Assembly: GCF_030812855.1 (NCBI RefSeq)
Contig: NZ_JAUSTK010000018.1
Coordinates: forward strand, 29,784 to 93,783
From: Paenibacillus wynnii
Lineage (GTDB): Bacteria; Bacillota; Bacilli; Paenibacillales; Paenibacillaceae
Reading direction: 5' to 3'
DNA length: 64,000 nt
The notes below the pieces were generated by a model. That model worked only from the letters and a program-made list of their open reading frames with translations. It was not told where the DNA came from and ran no database searches. The position numbers were made by a program, and so were the translations under genes. Below are positions 1 through 8,007 of the stretch, piece after piece. Numbering within the stretch: position 1 is the first letter of the stretch; every line of letters begins with the position of its first letter.

Positions 1-2
1 GA

Positions 3-656
3 CATGTCTTTGTATCGCCGTTTGACTTCTTCCAAGAGTTCGGTGATTACTGGGAGCAGCGCGGCTGGCAGAAGATTGGACATCAATTGGAGGATCTTTT
101 CACCCGCTTGCAGTCCTTTCTGGTGGATCGCGGGACGGAATCGATGGATGTGATCACCGGGCTGATGAAGCTGGATTATTTCCTTGGACACAAGTATAAG
201 CCGCGTAAAATATGGTGGGATTTCACTCTGAATAAGTCGGAGTACGCTTCCTATATGAAGGACATTGCCAGTAATCCGGGCCGCATATCAAGCCGTCTGG
301 CTGAGGCTGGACTTAATGAACGAGATCTCCATAAGCATACCGTACTTGAAGTGCTGCCCTTCCAGTTATCCAAGGTATTGGAATCTATCAGCGGCTTGCG
401 CGCCGATGCCCCGCTCGAAGATGTGCTTGCATCTGGAGAGCACGGGAGTGCTGAAGTACTAAATAGCTTAGACACTAGCTCCTCGGTTAAAGGCAACGCA
501 TCCGATGGAATCATAGCAAGTTCAACTGTGACGATAGACAGCGCAACTACTGCAGTCGCTGAAGTGTCATCTGCAGATGGCGGAAGTACCTTGCTCATCG
601 TGATGTATCAGCAGGATGATAGCCAGCGGGCCCATTATTATACACTGCCGATGTAA
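3..656 (+). CDS. C-terminal part of a B12-binding-type radical SAM protein (DUF4080-like tail), 5' truncated
   Basis: The reading frame is open from the left edge (in-frame codons from base 3), so this is the 3' end of a gene that starts outside the window. The visible part, about 217 residues, begins HVFVSPFDFFQEFG and contains TGLMKLDYFLGHKYKPRKIWWD. This resembles the C-terminal DUF4080 region of B12-binding radical SAM proteins of Firmicutes. The radical SAM CxxxCxxC motif is not in view, so the catalytic assignment is inferred from the tail alone. The last ~90 residues are Ser/Thr/Ala-rich and look like a poorly conserved extension. An internal TTG at 87 could be mistaken for the start, but coding-like sequence continues upstream of it. 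The next gene follows after 30 nt. Confidence 0.6.
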   Translation, partial: HVFVSPFDFFQEFGDYWEQRGWQKIGHQLEDLFTRLQSFLVDRGTESMDVITGLMKLDYFLGHKYKPRKIWWDFTLNKSEYASYMKDIASNPGRISSRLAEAGLNERDLHKHTVLEVLPFQLSKVLESISGLRADAPLEDVLASGEHGSAEVLNSLDTSSSVKGNASDGIIASSTVTIDSATTAVAEVSSADGGSTLLIVMYQQDDSQRAHYYTLPM

Positions 657-686
657 CTTGGACGCTAACAGGGAAGGGGCCTGAAT

Positions 687-1775
687 GTGGGGCAGCAGCA
701 AGGGATTTCGCTATTTCTATATGAAGAGAAATATAAAGAAAGTCTGATGGCCTTTCAGCTTCCGGCAGAGCAGGCGGAATTTACCGGATTACCTTCCGAG
801 ACATTGGAGTCTGCTATCAATGACATTAACAAGTATGCAGTTGTTATTGTGCACGAAGACATGGCGGTAGGCTTCTTTATCCTTCATACCGGAGAAGGCA
901 TAGCTGATTTTTACGGTCCTTACTCCCACGCCATGCTTCTCCGTGCATTCTTAATTAATTGCGTCAGCCAGGGAAAAGGGTATGCCAAGGCAGCAATTCT
1001 CCGACTGCCGGAATTTATGAGGTCACATTTTCCATCTGTTCATGAGGTGGTGTTAGCTGTGAATGAGAAGAATACTGCCGCGGATAGACTCTATTCTCAT
1101 ACTGGGTTTTGTGATAACGGGTTACGCCGAATGGGGAAAAAGGGTGTACAGAAGATACTTCAATATGATTTGCTTAGAAGCCCAACTGCTATAGCACCTC
1201 AAGAGGGTGAGTTACCGCTAAGACTGATTCATACCTTGTCTCAGAGTCCGATGTTGAACTCTTTATTCACTTCCGCGCAATCACTGGATCCGCTTCCCTA
1301 TTACATTGGGGCAGGCTGTCTCGTACAGACGGTATGGAACGAACTTACGGGCCGTCCTTTGAATTATGGGATATCCGACATCGATATTATTTATTTCGAT
1401 GACAATGATTTGAGTTACGCTGCTGAGAATGATGTAGTGGAACGGGCTAAAAATCTTTTTTCGCATCTTCCATTCCCCGTAGATATTAAGAATCAGGCTC
1501 GTGTTCATCTATGGTATCAGGACAAGTTCGGGATTGAACTAGAGCCTTATACTTCACTTGAGGATGCCATTAATTCCTGGCCTACTACGGCGACTTGTCT
1601 CGGAGCCAGATTGAATTCGGATAATAGCTGGCAGATTTACGCGCCTTATGGTCTGGAAGATTTATTCGGGCTAATCGTCAGGCCGAATAAGGAGCTTATT
1701 GACGAGGGCATCTATTACAGCAAGACTCAGAAATGGAGTGGGAAATGGCCGGAGCTGCAGACCGTTTCCTGGTAA
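687..1775 (+). CDS. GNAT acetyltransferase fused to a nucleotidyltransferase-like domain
   Basis: A 362-residue two-domain protein. Residues ~1-165 look like a GNAT N-acetyltransferase, with the acetyl-CoA loop QGKGYA at 95-100 and the typical late segment NEKNTAADRLYSHTGF at ~126-141. Residues ~185-362 resemble small nucleotidyltransferase-like proteins (NTP_transf_6/DUF925 type): AGCLVQTVWNEL followed by SDIDIIYFD at ~230-238, where the paired Asp residues fit a metal-binding DxD. The start is GTG at 687 behind a purine-rich GGGAAGGGG; an overlapping ATG at 685 is in another frame. Substrates of both domains are unknown. It may be cotranscribed with the upstream radical SAM gene (30-nt gap). 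Confidence 0.6.
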   Translation: MGQQQGISLFLYEEKYKESLMAFQLPAEQAEFTGLPSETLESAINDINKYAVVIVHEDMAVGFFILHTGEGIADFYGPYSHAMLLRAFLINCVSQGKGYAKAAILRLPEFMRSHFPSVHEVVLAVNEKNTAADRLYSHTGFCDNGLRRMGKKGVQKILQYDLLRSPTAIAPQEGELPLRLIHTLSQSPMLNSLFTSAQSLDPLPYYIGAGCLVQTVWNELTGRPLNYGISDIDIIYFDDNDLSYAAENDVVERAKNLFSHLPFPVDIKNQARVHLWYQDKFGIELEPYTSLEDAINSWPTTATCLGARLNSDNSWQIYAPYGLEDLFGLIVRPNKELIDEGIYYSKTQKWSGKWPELQTVSW

Positions 1776-1825
1776 TAGAGTTAAAGCCATTAATTCTGCG
1801 AACGATATACGTAACCGGACAACAT

Positions 1826-2011
1826 AATTGTACTTTATACACTTATTTACACTTTGATTGGAGTAGGCTGAGCTTTAATTGCAGTTTGTGCAACTAAAAA
1901 GCAGCTGAGAGGACATTATCGCTATATTTAACAAAAATAGTTGCAGAAAGTACACTTAAGATGTCGTTCTGGTCCAAATAAGAGGTTTTAGTTGTAAAAA
2001 GTACATTTAAA
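1826..2011. repeat. Four-module palindromic repeat cluster A
   Basis: Four degenerate palindromic modules of about 24 bp start near 1826, 1876, 1936 and 1987 (spacing 50, 60 and 51). Each is built on the half-site AGTTGYAC and its complement around a central TTT or AAA; for example module 2 has ATTGCAG-TTT-GTGCAACT. The first two modules have a central TTT and the last two a central AAA, so the cluster has an overall dyad arrangement. It lies between two converging genes. Three more clusters with the same layout occur at 42646, 53756 and 63475. Confidence 0.75.
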
Positions 2012-2041
2012 TACAAATAAGACTCTCTGAGTGCAACGCTA

Positions 2042-2083
2042 AGCAGTGAGCAGTGAGCAGTGAGCAGTGAGCAGTGGGCAGTG
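2042..2083. repeat. Tandem heptamer repeat, six copies
   Basis: Six consecutive copies of the heptamer AGCAGTG; the sixth copy starts with G instead of A. It sits directly after repeat cluster A in the 406-bp gap between converging genes. No coding role is evident. The rest of that gap (2084-2181) holds only a loose duplication of TGTGAGTTG. Confidence 0.9.
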
Positions 2084-2181
2084 AATTGGTTTGTTAGAAG
2101 ACAGTGTGAGTTGACCTATGAGTAGACCATTAGTCTCCCTGTGAGTTGGTCACAGTACTACTCGGCAGTTGATAAGTTTCT

Positions 2182-3033
2182 CTACGCGTTCGTATTCTTA
2201 ATAGCGACAGCCAGCATATGCGGACTCATTCCCAGTAAGCTCTCTTGGTTTTCAACGAGGGAGCTTATTTTTAGTAATGTTTCCCTACTGTGAGTATCTT
2301 CCCACTTTTCTGCAAAAGCGGGTACAATCCAGACAGGCCCCTCGACAGCGACAGTTTGTATATGAGTCAATCCTGCGGCTCCGATTTCACTCTTTAACTC
2401 CTCTGGAAGATGAAAGAATGAACGCGAGATGAAGTTCGGGAATTGATCAGGTCGGATATGCTGGCCTTCATTCAGTTCACCTTCTAGCATCTCCATGAAC
2501 ACATGATCATCAATGAAGTTGTTCTGTTGGCCGAATACGGACAAACCCCACAGGGTAGAACTGAATCGGGAAATGGCGGCAACAATTACGATTCCACCGG
2601 GCTTCAAGACCCTTAGTGCTTCTTGTAATGCTGCTATCCGTTCGTTCTCCTCTGGTAGGTGATAGAGGGGACCCATAAGTAATATTAGGTCTGCGCTATC
2701 ATCCGGTCTTGCTATGCTGCGTGCATCGGCTACTTCGATACGGTGTATAGATGGAATTTGGCCTGTTGCTTGCAACTCACATGCGTATTGAACGTTTGAA
2801 GGGGAGAGCTCGAACATATGGACTTCATGACCTAATTCGGCCAACCATCTGGAATAAACACCTGTTCCGCCGCCGATATCATAAATGATCGTTTTCTCCT
2901 TCGGGAGATACCGGGAGATGATTTGGCGACTTCGCTCCCATTCAATAACACCGATTCCCCGGAGCAGCCGATCTATTTCTTTCCCTGAGTTGTAGTATTC
3001 CAGAATTTGATCCTTATCCTTTTCAGTTTCCAT
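2182..3033 (-). CDS. Class I SAM-dependent methyltransferase
   Basis: A 283-residue protein with a Rossmann methyltransferase core. SAM motif I is IIYDIGGGTGVYSRWLAELG (residues ~49-68), the acidic motif II region is HEVHMFELSP, followed by VADARSI and the post-motif LRVLKPGGIVIVAA. It matches the generic Methyltransf_11/25 family, and the substrate cannot be told from sequence. The ATG start lies close to a GGAGG-like GAGGTTATTAG. The gene is monocistronic, with converging repeats downstream and the candidate toxin module upstream. Confidence 0.75.
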   Translation of the reverse strand: METEKDKDQILEYYNSGKEIDRLLRGIGVIEWERSRQIISRYLPKEKTIIYDIGGGTGVYSRWLAELGHEVHMFELSPSNVQYACELQATGQIPSIHRIEVADARSIARPDDSADLILLMGPLYHLPEENERIAALQEALRVLKPGGIVIVAAISRFSSTLWGLSVFGQQNNFIDDHVFMEMLEGELNEGQHIRPDQFPNFISRSFFHLPEELKSEIGAAGLTHIQTVAVEGPVWIVPAFAEKWEDTHSRETLLKISSLVENQESLLGMSPHMLAVAIKNTNA

Positions 3034-3067
3034 CTCTAATAACCTCCATTCGTACTCACTATATGAT

Positions 3068-3097
3068 TTGCCATAAACTGATTTTATGTAATAAAAT
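3068..3097 (+). promoter_or_regulatory. Candidate promoter of the antisense (antitoxin) RNA
   Basis: TTGCCA at 3068-3073 and TAAAAT at 3092-3097 with an 18-bp spacer on the plus strand. It would start an RNA near 3104 that runs toward the terminator at 3203-3239. Confidence 0.4.
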
Positions 3098-3103
3098 GAA
3101 GTA

Positions 3104-3239
3104 TGCTTTAATAAATATGAATCAGGAGCCGCGGCTAAGACGACTCCTTCAGTACAACAACTGCTCTAAGAGCAGTCAGCCGCTTGTGAATAGTGGTTAG
3201 GATAGACCGTTACCTTGCCGGGGCGGTCTATTTTTTTTT
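3104..3239 (+). ncRNA. Candidate antitoxin RNA, convergent with the toxin gene
   Basis: A roughly 135-nt transcription unit is inferred from the promoter-like pair at 3068-3097 and a perfect rho-independent terminator at 3203-3239. It contains further hairpins, such as CTGCTC-TAA-GAGCAG. Its 3' end overlaps the last codons and 3' region of the toxin gene on the other strand, as the RatA antitoxin RNA does with txpA in Bacillus subtilis. No transcript evidence is available; both ends are inferred. Confidence 0.45.
3203..3239 (+). terminator. Rho-independent terminator of the antitoxin RNA
   Basis: The arms TAGACCG and CGGTCTA enclose a GC-rich loop and are followed by nine T residues. Those same T residues encode the three terminal Lys codons of the toxin on the opposite strand. 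Confidence 0.8.
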
Positions 3240-3311
3240 CATATAGGCCAGAAGCGTCAATATAAACATACCAAACATAAGCATCAAAGTAATAGCATCC
3301 TTCACCTCCAT
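3228..3311 (-). CDS. Type I toxin candidate, holin-like small membrane peptide (27 aa)
   Basis: A 27-codon ORF with a perfect GGAGGTG Shine-Dalgarno seven bases before its ATG. The peptide starts MEVKDAITLMLMFGMFILTL and ends in AYMKKK: one hydrophobic helix followed by a short basic tail. The LMLMFGMFILTLL core closely resembles the putative holin-like toxin family (Hol_Tox; TxpA/BsrG/BsrE type) of Bacillus. The expected action is membrane disruption or depolarisation when its mRNA escapes the antisense RNA. An extended -10 (TGC-TATGAT, minus strand, 3375-3380) lies about 65 nt upstream. It is shorter than most annotation cut-offs. Confidence 0.8.
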   Translation of the reverse strand: MEVKDAITLMLMFGMFILTLLAYMKKK

Positions 3312-3436
3312 TTCTATCACCTCCCTTTTAGATAAGGGACTGAGTGCATCCTATATGCAGTGTTGTACAATAAAATCATAGCATATTTTTGATGTTAAAA
3401 AATGGATGAACAGTAGATTTGTAGCGGAAAAAAGAA

Positions 3437-3484
3437 AAGACAGGCCTTCCGGAAAAAACGGAGAAGACCTGTCTTGTTTTTTTT
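3437..3484. terminator. Hairpin terminator downstream of the alpha/beta hydrolase gene
   Basis: The arms AGACAGG and CCTGTCT close an imperfect stem that also contains TCCG/CGGA. A T-run follows on the plus strand, and T-rich sequence follows on the minus strand after the hydrolase stop codon, so it may work in both directions. Confidence 0.65.
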
Positions 3485-3494
3485 GATATAACCT

Positions 3495-4457
3495 TTATTT
3501 CGTATCGGATTGTAACAACATAGCACCTGAAGGAAGATGGCGGATTAACCAATCCAGGATGTCAGAAGTTACTTGATCCCGATTGACCTCGTGCAGCATT
3601 TCATGACGTCCGTTCGGATATAGATGATACTCCAAATTCTTTACACCCTGCTCGCGGTAGATCTCCACCAGACGTAATATACCTTTTCCACTCATGCCGA
3701 CGGGATCTTTGTCGCCGGAAAAAAGATAAATAGGTTTATCCTTAGACAGCTTGCATAGAGAATCAGGTCTATGGATTTCACGAAGGAGCCCGAAGAAGTC
3801 ACGAAAAAAGCGGGTAGTACAAATAGCTCCGCAAAAAGGATCGGAAATGTACTGATCTACCTCATCGGGGTTGCTGCTCAACCAATCAAAGGCGGTTCTT
3901 ACCGGTGAGAAAGAGTGGTTGTAGCTGCTGAACACTACACTGTTAAGCAACACGCTACGATGACGCTCTCCCTGAAGCTTCATGAGGACCTTGGCCAGGT
4001 TTTCGCCCACACTCAGCATCTTGCGTGGACCATTCGTGCCACTGAGGATATAGCCGGCGTATACATCGCTATCCTCCTCACACATCAGCTTTTGGGCCAG
4101 AAAGGAACCCATGCTGTGTGAAAATAAAAAGATGGGTACACCTTCATGCTTGGCAAGGGCTACTCCGGCTAACTGAATTAGATTTCGCCTCATCCAGTAA
4201 AATCCATTGTCGCCAGCGTCACCTAATACATCGACCTTTCCGGCTGTTTTGCCATGGCCCCGGTGGTCATTGGCATAAACGGCGTAACCTGCTTTTGTCA
4301 GCACTTCTGCAAAGTTGGCATACCGCGCCGCGGTTTCACACATACCATGGGAAATTTGTAGAATTCCTCTGATTATAGAGCCTGGTTCGGGCAACCATTC
4401 ATACACATATATGTTGACACCGATAGGATCGGTCATTATAAAGCTATTTTCAAGCAT
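3495..4457 (-). CDS. Alpha/beta hydrolase, monoacylglycerol lipase-like
   Basis: A 320-residue serine hydrolase (Hydrolase_4 / serine aminopeptidase S33 family). The oxyanion segment is QISHGMCETAARY, the NDHRGHGKT block is present, the nucleophile elbow is FLFSHSMGSF with Ser in SHSMG, the acid lies in LFSGDKDPVG, and the catalytic His is in NGRHEMLHE near residue 285. This set is typical of lysophospholipase or monoglyceride lipase-like cytoplasmic esterases. There is no signal peptide. The ATG start follows GAGGAAAGG. It lies 68 nt from the end of manA on the same strand. Confidence 0.8.
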   Translation of the reverse strand: MLENSFIMTDPIGVNIYVYEWLPEPGSIIRGILQISHGMCETAARYANFAEVLTKAGYAVYANDHRGHGKTAGKVDVLGDAGDNGFYWMRRNLIQLAGVALAKHEGVPIFLFSHSMGSFLAQKLMCEEDSDVYAGYILSGTNGPRKMLSVGENLAKVLMKLQGERHRSVLLNSVVFSSYNHSFSPVRTAFDWLSSNPDEVDQYISDPFCGAICTTRFFRDFFGLLREIHRPDSLCKLSKDKPIYLFSGDKDPVGMSGKGILRLVEIYREQGVKNLEYHLYPNGRHEMLHEVNRDQVTSDILDWLIRHLPSGAMLLQSDTK

Positions 4458-4525
4458 AGCCTTTCCTCCTCAGGATCATGGTAGGGCAAGACTGCTAGGA
4501 TAGCATATCGACAACAAAGAGAAGC

Positions 4526-5494
4526 TTACGGCAAATATGAGCGAAGCACCGTAGATTGCCCTTCGAGTGCGTATTCGCCCAGATTAGCAGGCAGCAGATA
4601 ACATTCACCTGCTGAGTAAGGCTGAGAACCGCCATCCCAATTCAAGAACCCGCTGCCTTCACATACCACTAGAATGCTGAAGCTATCAGGAGCAGAAGAT
4701 AAATTCCATTCTCCGTTCACAAGTCCCTTTTCCACGATAAAATAAGGAGAAGCCGCAAGCTGCAGCCATTCACCAGGCACTACGCCGTCTGTCTTCATGG
4801 ATGTAGCGCCTGCACCTTCGTAAGCTGTGACGTTGAGCGAATCCTCTACATGGAGTTCACGCGGCTTGCCGTCAAGACCCGGCCGGTCATAATCGTAAAT
4901 ACGGTATGTAGTATCCGAGTTCTGTTGAATTTCTGCTACAACGACACCGGCACAAAGGGCGTGAACTGTACCGGCCGGGATGTAGAATGAGTCTCCTGCG
5001 GATACAGATACCTCTTGAAGGGTATCCATTACGGTACCGTTTTCCAGTGCGGCCCGCAGTGTCTCACGGTCTACACCTTCCTTCAGACCGTAAATAATTT
5101 TGGCATCCGGTTTGGCATCAAGTACGTACCACATTTCAGTTTTACCCAGTTCACCCTTAGGCAATCCTTCATAATCATCTGTAGGGTGTACTTGAATGGA
5201 TAGGTTGTCATTGCAATCCAGAAGTTTGATCAGCAGTGGAAATCTTCCGCCGGTGTCCGAACTCCCTTTGCTGCCGAACCATTCAGGTCCATATTGCTCG
5301 CGGATTTCATCGAGTCCAAGACCCGCCAAATCTCCATTTACAACGGAAGAAACTCCGTTCGGATGATCTGCAATGGACCAGCCTTCTCCAATATGGCCTT
5401 CTGGCAGGTCAAAGCCGAATCTTTCCAGCGCACGGCCTCCCCATACGCGTTCTTTAAACTCCGGTTGAAACTTTAATGGATAAGGTTGTGTCAT
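4526..5494 (-). CDS. manA: Mannose-6-phosphate isomerase, class I
   Basis: A 322-residue cupin-fold, zinc-dependent phosphomannose isomerase that interconverts mannose-6-phosphate and fructose-6-phosphate. Diagnostic segments are FKERVWGGRALERFGF at the N-terminus, the metal-binding SIQVHPTD (QxH) and KTEMWYVLDAKPDA, then the FYIPAGTVHAL signature, in family order. Length is normal for the short Bacillus-type ManA/Pmi. The ATG at 5494 is preceded by GGAAGATG. No sugar PTS or cell-wall cluster surrounds it. Confidence 0.93.
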   Translation of the reverse strand: MTQPYPLKFQPEFKERVWGGRALERFGFDLPEGHIGEGWSIADHPNGVSSVVNGDLAGLGLDEIREQYGPEWFGSKGSSDTGGRFPLLIKLLDCNDNLSIQVHPTDDYEGLPKGELGKTEMWYVLDAKPDAKIIYGLKEGVDRETLRAALENGTVMDTLQEVSVSAGDSFYIPAGTVHALCAGVVVAEIQQNSDTTYRIYDYDRPGLDGKPRELHVEDSLNVTAYEGAGATSMKTDGVVPGEWLQLAASPYFIVEKGLVNGEWNLSSAPDSFSILVVCEGSGFLNWDGGSQPYSAGECYLLPANLGEYALEGQSTVLRSYLP

Positions 5495-5642
5495 GATTAC
5501 ATCTTCCTTTCGAATTTAAGATTCAAAGATATTCTAGCTTTTCCCTATCTATATAAGATGAACTTAAGATATTAACTTAAGGCTCAGGCGTAACTACAGT
5601 GAAGATTTGGACTTTCGGCCGCTGTTGTCGTAAGACTTTCTT

Positions 5643-5735
5643 TGATTAACCCGCTTTTAGCGGTTGAAATCCGGATACAGCTTATGCTTTCGAAGCGAGC
5701 TTTCCTACGGAAAGCTTTCGGGCGGTCGCTACCGC
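5643..5735 (-). repeat. Structured dispersed repeat, copy R
   Basis: Read on the minus strand this contains an AGCGGTAGCG...CGCCC segment, then GA plus a perfect 8-bp hairpin (AGCTTTCC, loop of 3, GGAAAGCT; plus-strand 5698-5716), then CTTCGAAAGCATAAGCTG, TCCGGATTT, and a final ACCGC/GCGGGT hairpin. Copies at 42468-42541, 35763-35898 and 46665-46800 share the layout. It lies in the gap between the 5' end of manA and the 3' end of the ytqB-like gene; the rest of that gap is AT-rich with no further feature seen. Confidence 0.65.
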
Positions 5736-5843
5736 TCCTACAGTTCCAAATTTCTCTTTCGTTACTTTTCGCTTTTTGTTATTTTCTTTTGTTCAGTTTA
5801 TCTAGTCATTATAAAGAAGTAAACTCAGCTGAGTCATGAGTGT

Positions 5844-6440
5844 TCAACTCTTTTTTTTCTCTAATGCAATCACATAGGGAGAGGAGGAGCGCTGCAGTTG
5901 ACAATAAATAATACTTTGGGCTACATATGTTGGAACTTCAGCTGCCCAAGATTCTACCGCAGCAGCTTCAAGATCACCGCCTTCATGGCCGGGGTAGAGC
6001 ACTGCAGTAACAATCCCACCCGGACGTAGCAACTGAAGAGACGCTTCAAGCGCCGCAATGGAGCTGTCTGTTTGGGTAATAATGCTCTTATCGGCTTCTC
6101 CAGAAGGAAGATAGCCCAGATTGAACATAACAGCTCCCACTGTTCCGCGCCAGGTTGGTGGAACACTTTCGGCCATAGCAGCGTGACTCTCCAGCAGCAG
6201 TGTTACGGGAGCGATACCTCCACTTGATTCAACAACCGCCTGCTGCAGTCTATCCCTGGCAAGGTCTAACGCGGCAGATTGAATGTCGAAACCGTACACC
6301 TCACCGCGTGGACCCAGGGCCTTAGCTAGAAAAAGTGTATCAGCACCAGTCCCCACTGTAGCGTCTATAGCCCGATCACCCGGTGCCAACCGTTCAGTGA
6401 TTAATTTATGGGCAAAACTGAGAACGGACATAAAGCCCAT
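5844..6440 (-). CDS. YtqB-like class I rRNA/tRNA methyltransferase
   Basis: A 198-residue SAM-dependent methyltransferase of the rRNA_methylase (PF06962, YtqB) family. SAM motif I is DATVGTGADTLFLA, motif II includes VYGFDIQ, the family-typical MFNLGYLPSG replaces an NPPY-like motif, and LLRPGGIVTAVLYPGHEGG follows. B. subtilis YtqB (MnmM) acts on the tRNA wobble uridine, and this protein may do the same. The start chosen is the ATG at 6440, whose ATGA overlaps the upstream radical SAM stop codon; the SD is GGAGGAAAAACTG. This indicates translational coupling. Confidence 0.85.
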   Translation of the reverse strand: MGFMSVLSFAHKLITERLAPGDRAIDATVGTGADTLFLAKALGPRGEVYGFDIQSAALDLARDRLQQAVVESSGGIAPVTLLLESHAAMAESVPPTWRGTVGAVMFNLGYLPSGEADKSIITQTDSSIAALEASLQLLRPGGIVTAVLYPGHEGGDLEAAAVESWAAEVPTYVAQSIIYCQLQRSSSPYVIALEKKKS

Positions 6441-7396
6441 CAGTTTTTCCTCCAATACTTACCCTGCCAACTGTCCCGTGCTTTCAATTCATCATCGATG
6501 GCATTCAGAACTTCCCATTTCTTCAGGCTCCACATAGGTCCGATAAGCAAATCTCTCGGAGCATCCCCGGTGAGGCGGTGTACAATCATTTCGGGTGGAA
6601 GCAGTTCCAGAGAATCTACGATTAACTTCACATACTCGTCCTTTTCCAGAAAGCGCAGGAGTCCGGCTTCGTACTGCTTCACCATCGGTGTTTTACGCAT
6701 TAGATGAAGGAGGTGAATCTTGATGCCTTGGACATCCATACCGGCTACAGCGGATACGGTATCAAGCATCATTTCGTGCGTTTCCTGCGGCAAACCATGA
6801 ATGATATGAGTACATACCCGAATGTTATGGCGACGAAGCTTCTGAACGGCTTCCTCATAACAGGCTGTATCATGTGCACGGTTGATGAGCTCGGAAGTGG
6901 AGTTGTGGATCGTCTGAAGACCCATCTCTATCCATAGATAGGTACGTTGATTTAATTCCGCCAAGTATTCTACGACATCATCAGGTAGGCAATCTGGGCG
7001 TGTGGCGATAGATAAACCTACTACTCCGGGCTGCTGCAAAATAATTTCGAAATATTCCCTCAGTTCCTCTACGGGAGCATAGGTGTTGGTATATGCTTGG
7101 AAATATCCAATGTATTGTGCATTTGGCCATTTAATATGCTGTCTGTCACGCACATTGTTGAACTGGGTAACGAGGTCATCCCGACGACTTCCGGCGAAAT
7201 CTCCTGAACCGCGCGCACTGCAAAAGGTACATCCGCCCTTTGCAACAGAGCCATCGCGATTCGGACAGGTAAAGCCGGCATCGAGCATAACCTTAAATAC
7301 TTTGTTGTTAAATTGTTCATGCATTTCGTAATTCCAGGTATGAAATCGTTTATCTCCCCACAGCGGGGATACGGTAGTTTGTTGAAGGTTAGACAT
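6440..7396 (-). CDS. TIGR01212-family radical SAM protein (YtqA-like)
   Basis: A 318-residue radical SAM enzyme of the YtqA/YhcC type. The cluster-binding CxxxxxxxxxCxxC arrangement is seen in FTCPNRDGSVAKGGCTFC near residue 43-60, and FQAYTNTYAP, VGLSIATRPDCLPD and WIEMGLQTIH are family landmarks. MnmL (YtqA), the partner of MnmM in B. subtilis, is the closest functional precedent, which fits its 4-nt overlap with the ytqB-like gene. The start is the ATG at 7396 (MSNLQQTT) with AAAGGAGC upstream; a longer upstream reading has no comparable SD. Confidence 0.85.
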   Translation of the reverse strand: MSNLQQTTVSPLWGDKRFHTWNYEMHEQFNNKVFKVMLDAGFTCPNRDGSVAKGGCTFCSARGSGDFAGSRRDDLVTQFNNVRDRQHIKWPNAQYIGYFQAYTNTYAPVEELREYFEIILQQPGVVGLSIATRPDCLPDDVVEYLAELNQRTYLWIEMGLQTIHNSTSELINRAHDTACYEEAVQKLRRHNIRVCTHIIHGLPQETHEMMLDTVSAVAGMDVQGIKIHLLHLMRKTPMVKQYEAGLLRFLEKDEYVKLIVDSLELLPPEMIVHRLTGDAPRDLLIGPMWSLKKWEVLNAIDDELKARDSWQGKYWRKN

Positions 7397-7511
7397 GGGT
7401 TGCTCCTTTAGTTTTAGATAATCCAATCTATTGTATCAAAAATAAGCGCTGAAAGTAACATTTCCACCCTAAATTACACTGAAAATAGGCCCCAAAATAT
7501 GTATTGTTTTC

Positions 7512-7540
7512 TTGTAAATGCTTACATACTATGTTATATT
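7512..7540 (+). promoter_or_regulatory. Candidate sigma-A promoter for the 58-aa gene
   Basis: TTGTAA at 7512-7517 and TATATT at 7535-7540, spacer 17 bp, about 100 nt upstream of the ATG at 7638. Confidence 0.5.
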
Positions 7541-7637
7541 TAACTTGTAAAAACAGTTGATGCTGCTCAATAAATTCATTATAGGATTCATATTTACGTG
7601 TCGTCCGGTCCATAATAATAACCGAGAGGTGATAACG

Positions 7638-7814
7638 ATGAATTCTCAAACGGTATATGCAGAAGGTTCTGTTGATGTACGGTTGACTCCAGATGAAGCC
7701 CTGGCGCTTACAGGTGTAGAATTTAACGGCAACCCTAAGATCAAGTCAGAAGCACAGCGTAAAATTCGCAACGCGTTCGAAAAGACATTTGACTTTAACT
7801 CGGACGCAAAATAG
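7638..7814 (+). CDS. Small conserved-looking protein of unknown function (58 aa)
   Basis: A 58-residue, soluble, charged protein with ATG at 7638 behind GAGAGGTGATAACG. The sequence (LTPDEALALTGVEFNGNPKI, then a helix rich in Lys, Arg and Glu: SEAQRKIRNAFEKTF) has no motif I recognise. It has its own promoter-like sequence and a strong terminator just downstream, so it is probably a real monocistronic gene. No function is proposed. Confidence 0.6.
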   Translation: MNSQTVYAEGSVDVRLTPDEALALTGVEFNGNPKIKSEAQRKIRNAFEKTFDFNSDAK

Positions 7815-7866
7815 TGGACTGACAACCTGAAAATGAAACGGACCCTAATTCCAAATACAACAACGT

Positions 7867-7922
7867 AAGGAATTTTCTGACTCCTCGCTTTGAGCGGGCC
7901 AGAGAATTCCTTTTTCTTTTTT
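7867..7922 (+). terminator. Rho-independent terminator after the 58-aa gene
   Basis: The long stem arms AAGGAATTTTCTG and CAGAGAATTCCTT are followed by a T-rich tract. Confidence 0.8.
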
Positions 7923-8007
7923 TACGTTATTGCTTTACTTTTGGGAGTAAGTTCGGCACAATATTGCAAGTGATAGTTATAGCCTAAGAGATAGCGGAGG
8001 AGTAAGC

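Noticed and set aside
1826..2011. CRISPR array in repeat cluster A (and B, C, D)
   Set aside because: Repeats are degenerate palindromes with unequal, non-spacer-like gaps, always exactly four units, and no cas genes are near.
5642..5839. A 65-codon plus-strand ORF across repeat copy R
   Set aside because: Runs through the palindromic repeat, has no SD and its composition is that of the AT-rich gap.
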